From Colwellia ponticola (GTDB lineage Bacteria; Pseudomonadota; Gammaproteobacteria; Enterobacterales; Alteromonadaceae), in the NCBI RefSeq assembly GCF_005885605.1, contig NZ_SZVP01000001.1, forward strand, positions 620,001 through 684,000: 64,000 nt of DNA. The letters run 5' to 3'. Shown piece by piece: positions 9,146-17,266 of this stretch. The translations under genes and the position numbers were made by a program. Each line of letters opens with the position of its first letter. The stretch's first letter is position 1. A model generated the notes under the pieces. It searched no databases. It saw only the letters and a program-made list of their open reading frames with translations, and was not told where the DNA came from.

Positions 9146-9263
9146 AAAAGTGAGCCAACAAAAAATTTACCACTTATCTTAAGAGTGATATATACTATTT
9201 TTTGAACACTATTTTTATAACACCGAGCTATCACAGCTAACTTTACTTTATTTTTGTTTAAAA

Positions 9264-9393
9264 TACGGCAGCTTATGCCAATTTATCCGAAGTATTCATG
9301 TTGTGCTATGCCGTAACTAAGCGTATTTAATATGCCTTAGTTACCAGGGTTAACAAGGAAACACGTTAGCCTCCCGACATTTGGAAAGGTGAC
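9264..9393 (+). ncRNA. Structured moaA leader, candidate Moco riboswitch
   Basis: The leader just before moaA folds locally. GTAACTAAG (9313-9321) pairs perfectly with CTTAGTTAC (9336-9344), and GGTTAAC (9348-9354) pairs with GTTAGCC (9365-9371) around a loop containing GGAAAC. TACGGCA (9264-9270) is also complementary to TGCCGTA (9309-9315), which overlaps the first hairpin by three bases, so two foldings compete. The last part, CCTCCCGACATTTGG plus AAAGGTGA, includes the ribosome-binding site, so the RNA could control translation. Location directly upstream of moaA is where the known Moco RNA motif (Rfam RF01055) occurs. Assignment to that family is by location and general look only. Confidence 0.6.
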
Positions 9394-10365
9394 ATGCTAA
9401 CAGACAATTTTGGCCGAAGGTTTTCATACCTGCGCCTATCAATTACCGACGTGTGCAATTTCAGTTGCACTTACTGCTTGCCTGATGGTTATCAGTGCGA
9501 CCAACCGCGTGACTTTTTATCACTCACTGAAATTCAGCGTATCGCGACAGCGTTTGCCGAATTAGGTACTGAAAAGATCCGTATTACTGGTGGTGAACCC
9601 GCCCTACGTAAAGACCTACCTGACATTATTCGTCTTTGTAAGGAAACCGCTGGTATCAAAAAAGTGGCTATTACCAGCAATGGTTTTAAGTTACCTGAAC
9701 ATTTACCTCAGTGGTTAGATGCTGGTATTGATGCCATTAATATCAGTATCGACAGTTTAGATCCTAGAAAATTTCATGCCATAACAGGGCACGATAAGCT
9801 AGAAACTATTCTTAAAGGCATTGATATGGCGGTCGCTGATGGTAGAGCCTCAGTCAAAGTTAATACGGTACTTATGCGTGAGTATAGCGGTAAGGATATT
9901 CAAAGCTATCTTAACTGGCTAAAAGATACGCCTATTACTTTACGTTTTATTGAGTTAATGCAGACAGGTGATAATAAAGAGTTTTTTGATGCGCAACATG
10001 TACAAGGTGCCCGCATTAAACAAAACTTAATTCTTGATGGTTGGCTTCCGGTTATTCAACATAAATCCGCAGGCCCCGCACAAGAATTTTACCACCCTGA
10101 TTATCAAGGCAAAGTTGGTTTGATCATGCCTTACTCTAAAGATTTTTGTAATAGTTGTAACCGCTTGCGCATTAGCTCTAGTGGTAAGTTACATTTATGT
10201 TTATTTGGTGATGAAGGCTTGTCATTACGCGAAGAATTACAAAGTGATGACAGTGCCCCTTTACAAGCCAAGATCGTCTCGTTATTAGGCGATAAAAAAG
10301 CCACTCACTTTTTACATGAAAAGTTAACGGGTGCCACCAAACACCTAGCTATGCTTGGAGGTTAA
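9394..10365 (+). CDS. moaA: GTP 3',8-cyclase MoaA
   Basis: A radical-SAM enzyme that starts Moco synthesis by rearranging GTP to 3',8-cyclo-GTP. The N-terminal [4Fe-4S] motif CNFSCTYC uses C21, C25 and C28, and ITGGEPALRKDL follows. The C-terminal second cluster is in DFCNSCNRLR plus the cysteine of LHLCLFG. The protein ends in Gly-Gly, which is functional in MoaA. Length is 323 aa. The AAAGGTGA ribosome-binding site lies inside the structured leader. First gene of a ten-gene operon; mobA starts 2 bp after the stop. Confidence 0.97.
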   Translation: MLTDNFGRRFSYLRLSITDVCNFSCTYCLPDGYQCDQPRDFLSLTEIQRIATAFAELGTEKIRITGGEPALRKDLPDIIRLCKETAGIKKVAITSNGFKLPEHLPQWLDAGIDAINISIDSLDPRKFHAITGHDKLETILKGIDMAVADGRASVKVNTVLMREYSGKDIQSYLNWLKDTPITLRFIELMQTGDNKEFFDAQHVQGARIKQNLILDGWLPVIQHKSAGPAQEFYHPDYQGKVGLIMPYSKDFCNSCNRLRISSSGKLHLCLFGDEGLSLREELQSDDSAPLQAKIVSLLGDKKATHFLHEKLTGATKHLAMLGG

Positions 10366-10367
10366 CA

Positions 10368-11069
10368 ATGACTGTGCAAGCCATCGATTGTTTAGGTGTA
10401 GTGCTTGCGGGTGGTTTATCCTCTCGCATGGGGCAAGATAAAGCTAAGTTACAACGTCAATTTAGCAGCGCTTCGCCTAAAAATTGGCCTAGCACTACGT
10501 CTGCTCAGAGCATGAGTAGACTTAGCATGCTCGACTTTTCTAAACAGTTACTAAGTGATGCTGGTATAAAAAACATTGTCGTTAGTGGCGATAATCATCA
10601 AATTCCAGATTGCGTTGCCCAAGCGGGGCCTGTTGGTGGCATTTATAGTGTCCTTGCGCATTACCTTGCAAATAGTCCTGAACATTTACAACCAAAAGCC
10701 TTTCTAATATTACCGGTTGATTTACCGCTCATGACCGCCCAAGCGCTAGCTGAGCTTAAACTTAAAGGGCAACTTAGTAATAAAGCGACTTTTTTCAGTG
10801 ATAGTCAAAACCACCATCACCATATCCCTTTGTATTTGCCTAATAATGCTTTTTTACAGCTTTTTTTAAAGCAAGCATTCCAACAAGAGAATGTACTAAC
10901 GGGTAGTAAAAGTAAGGCTATCAATAGTAACAATAACAAAAAAAATGGCCCTTCCGTGAGAGCGATGTTAAAAAATGTACCTCATCAAGCCGTTGCTAGT
11001 TTAAATAATAAGCTACTTTTTAACACAAATACGCCAGAGCAATGGCAACAAGCACAGCAAAAGTTTTAG
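10368..11069 (+). CDS. mobA: Molybdenum cofactor guanylyltransferase MobA
   Basis: Transfers GMP from GTP to Mo-molybdopterin to form the guanine dinucleotide cofactor of DMSO-reductase-type enzymes. The nucleotide-binding signature LAGGLSSRMGQDKAKL is at residues 13-28. PVGGIYSVL and LPVDLPLMT match the family core. An unusual Ser-rich insert of about 25 residues follows the signature (residues 31-56) where family members are shorter. Total 233 aa. It follows moaA by 2 bp, so it is translated from the same transcript. Confidence 0.88.
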   Translation: MTVQAIDCLGVVLAGGLSSRMGQDKAKLQRQFSSASPKNWPSTTSAQSMSRLSMLDFSKQLLSDAGIKNIVVSGDNHQIPDCVAQAGPVGGIYSVLAHYLANSPEHLQPKAFLILPVDLPLMTAQALAELKLKGQLSNKATFFSDSQNHHHHIPLYLPNNAFLQLFLKQAFQQENVLTGSKSKAINSNNNKKNGPSVRAMLKNVPHQAVASLNNKLLFNTNTPEQWQQAQQKF

Positions 11070-11127
11070 TTTTAGCATTAAAATACCATCACCATTTTAA
11101 ATAAAATATGTAGTAAAGGATAAACCT

Positions 11128-11703
11128 ATGTCAGCACATGGCGGCAACACCTTCGTTGCCTTAAATATCGCCGTTTTAACGGTATCAGATACACGCAGCG
11201 AAGCAAATGACACCTCAGGTCAAGCATTGGTTGAGCGCTTAACACAAGCAGGTCACCACTTAGCAGATAAAGCGATTGTCATTGATGATGTTTATCAGTT
11301 ACGTGCGCAGGTATCAAAATGGATAGCAGATGATAATATTCACGCTATTATTTCTACTGGTGGTACCGGTTTTACTAGTCGTGATAATACCCCTGAAGCC
11401 TTAACGCCATTATTTGATAAAGCCATTGAAGGTTTTGGTGAAGTCTTTCGTCATGTGTCATTACTCGAAATTGGTACATCAACAATACAGTCACGCGCTT
11501 TTGGCGGCATTGCCAATAAAACCGTTGTACTTTGTGTACCTGGTTCAACTAATGCCTGTAAAACTGCCTGGGATAAAGTGATTAAAGAACAGCTAGATGC
11601 TAGTCATCGCCCGTGTAACTTTGTGCCCCACCTAAATACATCAGCTGAATCGTCTATCAATAAAACATCGTCAACGGTAGATAAATGTGAGACACGCGGC
11701 TAA
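11128..11703 (+). CDS. moaB: Molybdopterin adenylyltransferase-like protein MoaB
   Basis: MoaB/Mog-family protein of 191 aa that binds or adenylylates molybdopterin. Landmarks are VSDTRSEANDTSGQAL near residue 21, STGGTGFTSRDNTPEAL near residue 75 and VVLCVPGSTNACKTAWDKVI. The core ends near residue 172; about 20 Ser/Thr-rich residues extend beyond the usual MoaB end. Its stop codon overlaps the moaC start by one base (TAATG). As no separate mog gene is visible here, this protein may supply the adenylyltransferase activity; that is inference. Confidence 0.92.
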   Translation: MSAHGGNTFVALNIAVLTVSDTRSEANDTSGQALVERLTQAGHHLADKAIVIDDVYQLRAQVSKWIADDNIHAIISTGGTGFTSRDNTPEALTPLFDKAIEGFGEVFRHVSLLEIGTSTIQSRAFGGIANKTVVLCVPGSTNACKTAWDKVIKEQLDASHRPCNFVPHLNTSAESSINKTSSTVDKCETRG

Positions 11704-12206
11704 TGACTAATGCAACAGATAAGCAACCTACGCTAAGTCACCTTAATCAACAAGGTGAAGCGAACATGGTTGATGTTACCGACAAAGCCATGACTTCTCG
11801 TACAGCGACCGCGCAAGGCTTTATTAAAATGAACCGAGCGACGTTTGAGTTAATTACCACAGGTAAGCATAAAAAAGGTGATGTGTTTGCGGTAGCCCGT
11901 ATTGCTGGTATTCAAGCAGCTAAAAAATGCAGTGACTTAATTCCTTTATGTCATCCTTTAATGCTGAGTAAAGTGCAAGTAGACTTCACTCTTGATAGTG
12001 AAAACAGTCAAGTGCAGGTGACTAGCTTATGCCGTTTAACCGGGCAAACTGGCGTTGAAATGGAAGCATTAACGGCTGTTTCTATCGCGTGCTTAACCTT
12101 GTTTGATATGTGTAAAGCCGCTGATCCTGCCATGATGATCCACGGTATTGAGGTGTTAACTAAAACAGGCGGTAAGTCGGGTCACTGGCAAAGCCCATCA
12201 AATTAA
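11703..12206 (+). CDS. moaC: Cyclic pyranopterin monophosphate synthase MoaC
   Basis: Converts the MoaA product 3',8-cyclo-GTP to cyclic pyranopterin monophosphate. The 167-aa sequence contains all family blocks: MVDVTDKAMTSRTATAQG, KKGDVFAVARIAGIQAAKK, LIPLCHPLMLSKV, GQTGVEMEALTAVS and MCKAADPAMMIHGIEV with the C-terminal GGKSGHW. The ATG overlaps the moaB stop by one base. The 63 bp downstream contain several TTAAG/AAGTT repeats but no recognised signal. Confidence 0.97.
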   Translation: MTNATDKQPTLSHLNQQGEANMVDVTDKAMTSRTATAQGFIKMNRATFELITTGKHKKGDVFAVARIAGIQAAKKCSDLIPLCHPLMLSKVQVDFTLDSENSQVQVTSLCRLTGQTGVEMEALTAVSIACLTLFDMCKAADPAMMIHGIEVLTKTGGKSGHWQSPSN

Positions 12207-12289
12207 CTTAAGCTAACGGGTCAAACTTAGCTCAAGTTAAATTAAGTTAAGTTAACTTAAATCCTGAAATGAAATTTAAGAGAAATGTT

Positions 12290-12538
12290 ATGATTAATGT
12301 TGTATTTTTTGCTGCATTACGAGAACAACTTGGCTGTGCGCAGCTGTCACTAGCCGCAGATGACGTAAAAACAGTTGATGATATTAAGCGATTATTATGT
12401 GAAAAAAATGAACAATGGCAACAAACATTCGCGAATACCTCACTGTTATCTGCGGTAAATCATGACATGGTCGACGGTGATCACTTAGTTAAGCCGGGTG
12501 ATGAAGTTGCTTTTTTCCCACCGGTAACGGGCGGCTAA
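12290..12538 (+). CDS. moaD: Molybdopterin synthase sulfur-carrier subunit MoaD
   Basis: A ubiquitin-like protein (82 aa) whose C-terminal Gly-Gly is thiocarboxylated to donate sulfur to molybdopterin. It opens with INVVFFAALREQLG and ends FFPPVTGG, both typical. The ATG at 12290 was chosen because AAGAG lies 7 bases upstream; an in-frame ATG at 12269 would add seven residues. It is activated by MoeB, encoded at the operon end, and pairs with MoaE, encoded 2 bp downstream. Confidence 0.93.
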   Translation: MINVVFFAALREQLGCAQLSLAADDVKTVDDIKRLLCEKNEQWQQTFANTSLLSAVNHDMVDGDHLVKPGDEVAFFPPVTGG

Positions 12539-12540
12539 GC

Positions 12541-13023
12541 ATGAAAAAGCACAATAATTTAGCTGAAATCTCCATTCAAACAGACGACTTTAGTTTAGCT
12601 GACGAAGTCGCGTTACTTGAACAAGATAACCTAACTGATGGTGCCGTTGTTACCTTTACTGGTCGAGTAAGAAACCATAATAATGGTAATGCAGTGACTG
12701 CTTTAACGCTAGAACATTACCCTGGTATGACTGAAAAATCACTCGCTAACATTATTAAGCAAGCTAAAGAACGTTGGCATATTGGTCGAGTTAAAGTTAT
12801 TCACCGTATTGGAGAACTCAGCATAGGCGACCAAATTGTTTTTGTTGGCGTAACCAGTAAACATCGACAAGATGCTTTTGCTGCTAATGAATTCATCATG
12901 GATTATTTGAAAGTTAGCGCCCCTTTTTGGAAAAAAGAGAAAATCACCAACGCAGGTAAAATTTCAGAAAACTGGCTAGCGGCGAAAGACAGTGATAATG
13001 ATAAAGCAAAGCGGTGGAGCTAG
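12541..13023 (+). CDS. moaE: Molybdopterin synthase catalytic subunit MoaE
   Basis: The large subunit of molybdopterin synthase (160 aa), which puts the dithiolene sulfurs into cyclic pyranopterin. The family pattern VVTFTGRVRNHN is near residue 36, and the conserved catalytic lysines fall at K124 (MDYLK) and K131 (APFWKKE). The stop codon TAG is 1 bp before the modA ATG, and the end of moaE carries the modA ribosome-binding site. Confidence 0.96.
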   Translation: MKKHNNLAEISIQTDDFSLADEVALLEQDNLTDGAVVTFTGRVRNHNNGNAVTALTLEHYPGMTEKSLANIIKQAKERWHIGRVKVIHRIGELSIGDQIVFVGVTSKHRQDAFAANEFIMDYLKVSAPFWKKEKITNAGKISENWLAAKDSDNDKAKRWS

Positions 13024-13024
13024 T

Positions 13025-13870
13025 ATGTCACGCGCTATGTTACTCACCGTTTTTTTGCTAAATGTCGCACTCAACTTAGTTAGTGTAAAAAACAGTTACG
13101 CCCAACAATTACATAATGACAACACCAAGCCGCTACGTATTGCTGTCGCGACTAACTTCACCCCAATATTAAAAATATTACTCGAAGATTTCACCAAACA
13201 AACAGGCATTAACGGTCAGATTATCAGTGGTGCTAGCGGAGCAATGTTTTTACAAATTCAACACGGCGCTCCCTTTGATATTTTTCTAAGTGCCGATAGC
13301 CTTCGCCCACAAGACCTTGAACAAGCAGGCTATATAACCAAGGGCAGTCGAAAAACCTATGCAATTGGGCAATTAGCATTATATTCATCGTCAACTGATA
13401 TCAGCTTAAACACAAAAACGCTGCTTGAACACTTAACTAACCCACCAACACGTTTTGCCATCGCTAATCCAAAAATTGCCCCTTATGGCAAGGCAGCTAA
13501 AGAAGTCTTAGTGCATTTAGATGTATGGCCGCGTTATCAGAGCCAACTTATTCAAGGTATTAACATTGGTCAAACCTTTGCTCAAATACGCAGTAAAGCA
13601 GTGCAAATGGGTATTGTCGCTAATAGCCAATTAGTACTAAATAACTTATCTGGGATAGTTATTCCCAGTAGTTACCATCAGCCTATTGAACAGCAATTAG
13701 TCATTGTTGCAGCGAGTAAGCAGCAGGCTGCCGCTAAAAAATTAACTGATTTTCTACTTTCACCTCAAAGTCAAAAAGTCATCGTTAGCTATGGTTATAG
13801 CCAAGTAAATGCTAACGATAAAGAAGTAGGCAACAGCGATGAACAAGCGAGCACGTTAGCAATAAAATGA
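13025..13870 (+). CDS. modA: Molybdate ABC transporter periplasmic binding protein ModA
   Basis: The periplasmic molybdate/tungstate receptor. The ATG at 13025 has GGAG 6-9 bases upstream, within the last codons of moaE, and starts a signal peptide of about 28 residues (MSRAMLLTVFLLNVALNLVS, then NSYAQQ). An earlier in-frame start at 12992 would bury this signal. The mature protein has the ModA ligand-site segments ATNFTPILK, ISGASGAMFLQIQHGAPFD and IANPKIAPYGKAAKEVL. Length is 281 aa. The stop overlaps modB by four bases (ATGA). Confidence 0.93.
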   Translation: MSRAMLLTVFLLNVALNLVSVKNSYAQQLHNDNTKPLRIAVATNFTPILKILLEDFTKQTGINGQIISGASGAMFLQIQHGAPFDIFLSADSLRPQDLEQAGYITKGSRKTYAIGQLALYSSSTDISLNTKTLLEHLTNPPTRFAIANPKIAPYGKAAKEVLVHLDVWPRYQSQLIQGINIGQTFAQIRSKAVQMGIVANSQLVLNNLSGIVIPSSYHQPIEQQLVIVAASKQQAAAKKLTDFLLSPQSQKVIVSYGYSQVNANDKEVGNSDEQASTLAIK

Positions 13871-14586
13871 ACACTTCAGACTTTCAAGCGCTTATGACCA
13901 CTTTAGAAATGGCGGCATTAACCACGGCTATCTTGTTGGTTATTGGTACACCACTGGCTTGGTATTTAGCAAAAATGACTAGTCGATTTAAAGTGGTTAT
14001 TGAAGCAATAGTCGCCTTACCGCTGGTATTGCCTCCCACCGTATTAGGTTTTTATTTACTTATCGCCTTTTCGCCCGAGCACTTACCTGGACAACTATGG
14101 CAACAAGCCACAGGCAAGCAACTCGCTTTTAGCTTCTCTGCTATTGTTATCGGCTCGGTGTTATATTCGTTGCCGTTTGTGGTACAACCCTTACAAAAAG
14201 CCTTTGAACAGTTAGGTGACTCTTTAGTGGAAGCTGGTGCATTACTTGGCGCAGGTCCTATTGACCGATTTTTTTCCATTGTATTACCGTTAACGAAAGC
14301 TAGCTTTATTACTGCCGCCAGCTTAGGTTTTGCTCATACGGTAGGAGAGTTTGGCGTTATACTGATGATTGGTGGTAACATTCCCGGTGAAACACGGGTG
14401 CTTTCTATTGCCTTGTTTGATCATGTTGAAGCGTTTGATTATGCCAGAGCACACCTACTTGCCATCAGCTTGTTAATTGGATCAATGGTATTATTAGCGG
14501 CTATTTATTGGTTAAATTTACCAAGAAAAAAACGCCTAAAACGTTTACCTATCGATATTGAGCAAGGTGAGCCAAGCAATGACTAA
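13867..14586 (+). CDS. modB: Molybdate ABC transporter permease ModB
   Basis: Inner-membrane permease (239 aa, about five membrane helices) of the ModABC importer. Typical segments are LPLVLPPTVLGFYLL near residue 57, the cytoplasmic EAA loop EAGALLGAGPIDRFFSIVLPL that docks on ModC, and HTVGEFGVILMIGGNIPGET. It overlaps modA by four bases and modC by eight, so translation is probably coupled through the three genes. Confidence 0.96.
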   Translation: MNTSDFQALMTTLEMAALTTAILLVIGTPLAWYLAKMTSRFKVVIEAIVALPLVLPPTVLGFYLLIAFSPEHLPGQLWQQATGKQLAFSFSAIVIGSVLYSLPFVVQPLQKAFEQLGDSLVEAGALLGAGPIDRFFSIVLPLTKASFITAASLGFAHTVGEFGVILMIGGNIPGETRVLSIALFDHVEAFDYARAHLLAISLLIGSMVLLAAIYWLNLPRKKRLKRLPIDIEQGEPSND

Positions 14587-15739
14587 TAAACATGTTGTTA
14601 ACGCAATTGATGCTCCTGAAACAGCAAAGCAAGCTAACATCGCTGAACTCGACATTAATATCAAGGTCAATTATCAGCAATTTACCTTAGCCATTGACTT
14701 GTCAATCCCGTTAACTGGGATTACGGGCATTTTTGGCCATTCGGCATCCGGTAAATCAACCTTACTGCGCGCCATTGCTGGATTAGAAAAATCACTCCTT
14801 GGTAGTATCACGTTAACTAATAATGCCTTAGCTAGTAACACCTTAGTCAACACTGAGCAAGGTTATTACCTTAAACCTGAACATCGCCAAGTGGGGTTAG
14901 TTTTTCAAAACAGTCGTTTATTTGGCCATTTATCTGTGTTCGGCAACCTAGAGTATGCGGTAAAGCGTTGTAAAAACAGCCAACTAAATCTTAATGAAAT
15001 TATAGAACTAACCGAATTAAGCAACTTGCTTGCTCATCGCGTAGATGAGTTATCCGGTGGTCAACAACAAAGAGTTGCTTTAGCTCGAGCCATTTTAGCT
15101 GAGCCTAAGTTATTACTGCTTGATGAACCGTTAAGTGCACTGGATCAGCACAGTAAAAGTCAACTACTGAAAATGATGTTAACCATTCAAAAAAGACTTA
15201 ATTTACCTATGCTTTATGTTAGCCATTCGTTGGCTGAGCTACAGCAAGTGTGTGATAACTTGTTAGTGCTAGCAAAGGGCAAGGTGGTTAATTTTGGTAA
15301 TATTCACCAAGTAATCCATCAATTTAATCGCTATAAAGAAAATGATATTATTGAACATCAAACTAGTTTGTCTTTACCTATTAAAGCGATAAATGCTCAC
15401 CATGGTTTAACCACGTTAGTATTAAACGATAAGCAAGATATTTACCTCGCCAGTGATGAAGACTTTCAACAGCAAACGTACTTACGCTGCTTTATTTTGG
15501 CCAGTGATATTAGTATTTCCCTAACTGAGCCAAGCAATAGCTCTATTGTTAATCACTTGTTGGGCACTATTAACGCTATAAGTCATCGAGATAATTCAGT
15601 GCTATTAACCGTGCAATGTGGCACACAAGATTTTTTTGTTACCATTAGCGCCTTCTCTCAACAAAGACTGTCACTAAGTATTAAACAACCTGTATATTTG
15701 CAATTTAAAGCTGGTGCGGTACGCACATTTATTCATTAA
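14579..15739 (+). CDS. modC: Molybdate ABC transporter ATP-binding protein ModC
   Basis: The ATPase of the molybdate importer. Walker A is GHSASGKSTLLR, the ABC signature is LSGGQQQRVALARA, Walker B is LLLLDEPLSALD, and the switch histidine is in YVSHSLAEL. The C-terminal third is a TOBE/Mop-type domain that can bind molybdate. The ATG at 14579 has AAGGTGA 9 bases upstream and overlaps the modB stop; an in-frame TTG at 14558 is less likely. From this start it is 386 aa. Confidence 0.94.
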   Translation: MTNKHVVNAIDAPETAKQANIAELDINIKVNYQQFTLAIDLSIPLTGITGIFGHSASGKSTLLRAIAGLEKSLLGSITLTNNALASNTLVNTEQGYYLKPEHRQVGLVFQNSRLFGHLSVFGNLEYAVKRCKNSQLNLNEIIELTELSNLLAHRVDELSGGQQQRVALARAILAEPKLLLLDEPLSALDQHSKSQLLKMMLTIQKRLNLPMLYVSHSLAELQQVCDNLLVLAKGKVVNFGNIHQVIHQFNRYKENDIIEHQTSLSLPIKAINAHHGLTTLVLNDKQDIYLASDEDFQQQTYLRCFILASDISISLTEPSNSSIVNHLLGTINAISHRDNSVLLTVQCGTQDFFVTISAFSQQRLSLSIKQPVYLQFKAGAVRTFIH

Positions 15740-15799
15740 TTTCCGCTAAATAATAGTCTAGTTATAAAAAGCTAGTAATAAAACGAATGAGGAAAGCCT

Positions 15800-16549
15800 G
15801 TGTTAAGTAATCAAGAACAACTCAAATATTCTCGTCAAATAATGCTAGATAAAATTGGCGAGCAAGGGCAAGTAGCGTTACGTAATGCTAAAGTATTGAT
15901 TTTAGGTGTTGGTGGTTTAGGTAATCCTGCCAGTTTATATTTGGCTGCCGCAGGCGTAGGCACGCTTTATCTGGCTGATGGTGATTGCATAGAAATCAGC
16001 AACTTACCTAGACAAATACTGTTTAGTGAAGACGACATTAATAACAATAAAGCCGATGTCGCTGCTGAGAAACTCAGTCAACAATTTCCTGATGTTACCA
16101 TTGAAGCAATTGATGACATGCTCGACCATGAGTTGTGCGATTATTACCTACCACAAGTTGATGTCGTACTCGATTGCTCTGACAATATTCAAACTCGCTA
16201 CCTTATCAATCAAGCCTGCGTAGAGCACAAAATACCATTAATAGTAGGCGCTGCCACAGGTTTTGATGGTCAGCAACTGACCATAGACCCTAATGATGAA
16301 ACCAGCGCCTGTTACCATTGCCTGTTTCCTGAAGGTGAAAAAGCCCCCGCTAACAACTGTCAAACCATAGGTATACTGGGTCCGGTTTTAGCCATGGTCG
16401 CTGGCATGCAAAGCTTACAAGCCATTAAGTTGTTAACTGGTAATAAGGTGCAAATAAACCAACTTAACTTACTTGATGGTTTAGCTAATACCTGGCAACA
16501 ATTTACCATTAAAAAACAAACAAGCTGTAACGTGTGCGCTTCAAGCTAA
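15800..16549 (+). CDS. moeB: Molybdopterin-synthase adenylyltransferase MoeB
   Basis: An E1-like enzyme that adenylylates the MoaD C-terminus. The ATP-binding motif LILGVGGLGNPASLYLAAAGVG is near residue 34, then DGDCIEISNLPRQ and the Arg/Asp residues of DCSDNIQTRY. Zinc ligands are the two CxxC pairs CYHC and CNVC. At 249 aa it lacks a rhodanese domain. The start is GTG with GAGGA 6 bases upstream. ThiF is the closest alternative, but the position at the end of a Moco operon favours MoeB. Confidence 0.92.
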   Translation: MLSNQEQLKYSRQIMLDKIGEQGQVALRNAKVLILGVGGLGNPASLYLAAAGVGTLYLADGDCIEISNLPRQILFSEDDINNNKADVAAEKLSQQFPDVTIEAIDDMLDHELCDYYLPQVDVVLDCSDNIQTRYLINQACVEHKIPLIVGAATGFDGQQLTIDPNDETSACYHCLFPEGEKAPANNCQTIGILGPVLAMVAGMQSLQAIKLLTGNKVQINQLNLLDGLANTWQQFTIKKQTSCNVCASS

Positions 16550-16559
16550 ACTCAAAAAG

Positions 16560-17102
16560 CTAAAGCTTACCTAAACTAAATTGACAATCGGCACTAGAAA
16601 ATATCATTTCGGTGCCCTGCTCTGTCTTAGTTTCTTTGGCTATATCTGCCCACTGATAATAAACGTTACGATGTACTTTCGCCGTTAAATTTCTTCGTAC
16701 AGTCACATATAGATCACCCTGTTCTGTCACTAGTAATGGGTGGTCGGCATTAAGAATAAACTCATCATCCAAGTTGGTCGTTACTTGCATAATAGTTTGT
16801 CCTTCATCAAGCCAGCGCCACTGCGTTAACACAAACGGCGCGTCATCAACTTTAATTTTTACCTTTTCCACCGGTGTTACTAAAAAGTACTCGCTAACTT
16901 CACTATTAATTTCTTTAATAAGCACAGAAGCAAATAGCTTTACCAAGGGTAAACGCTTAAAAATACTGCCATCGTAAAACCAGTCACCATTGGCTTTTAT
17001 CTGTATATCAATTTCACCGCAATAAGGCGGGTTCCATGACTCTACCGGTGGTAATGATTTTTTATTACGACTTAACTGGGCTGAAATTTTCTCTAATGAC
17101 AT
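16560..17102 (-). CDS. DUF1285-family protein
   Basis: A 180-aa soluble protein matching the DUF1285 family by its N-terminal WNPPYCGEIDIQIKANGDWFYDGSIFKRLPLVKLF and central YFLVTPVEKVKIKVDDAPF segments. Members are widespread in proteobacteria and have no settled function. It converges on moeB with 10 bp between stop codons and no obvious terminator. It starts at an ATG at 17102, about 165 bp from the divergent oligopeptidase. Confidence 0.85.
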   Translation of the reverse strand: MSLEKISAQLSRNKKSLPPVESWNPPYCGEIDIQIKANGDWFYDGSIFKRLPLVKLFASVLIKEINSEVSEYFLVTPVEKVKIKVDDAPFVLTQWRWLDEGQTIMQVTTNLDDEFILNADHPLLVTEQGDLYVTVRRNLTAKVHRNVYYQWADIAKETKTEQGTEMIFSSADCQFSLGKL

Positions 17103-17266
17103 AATCTTCCCCCTTTGTTTAAATGCGATAAGGTAACTATATTAAACGGTTAGTGCATTTGATTATAACTATTATCATGCTAACTTGTGCTTAAATATAA
17201 TTGATACATTTTTTTAACATACAATTTATGGTTTTACGATTAATGACTTACAAAGAAAGGATCTCT

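Noticed and set aside
10921..10950. Frameshift or slippage site in mobA (A-rich run)
   Set aside because: The frame continues to a normal MobA end, so there is no sign of disruption.
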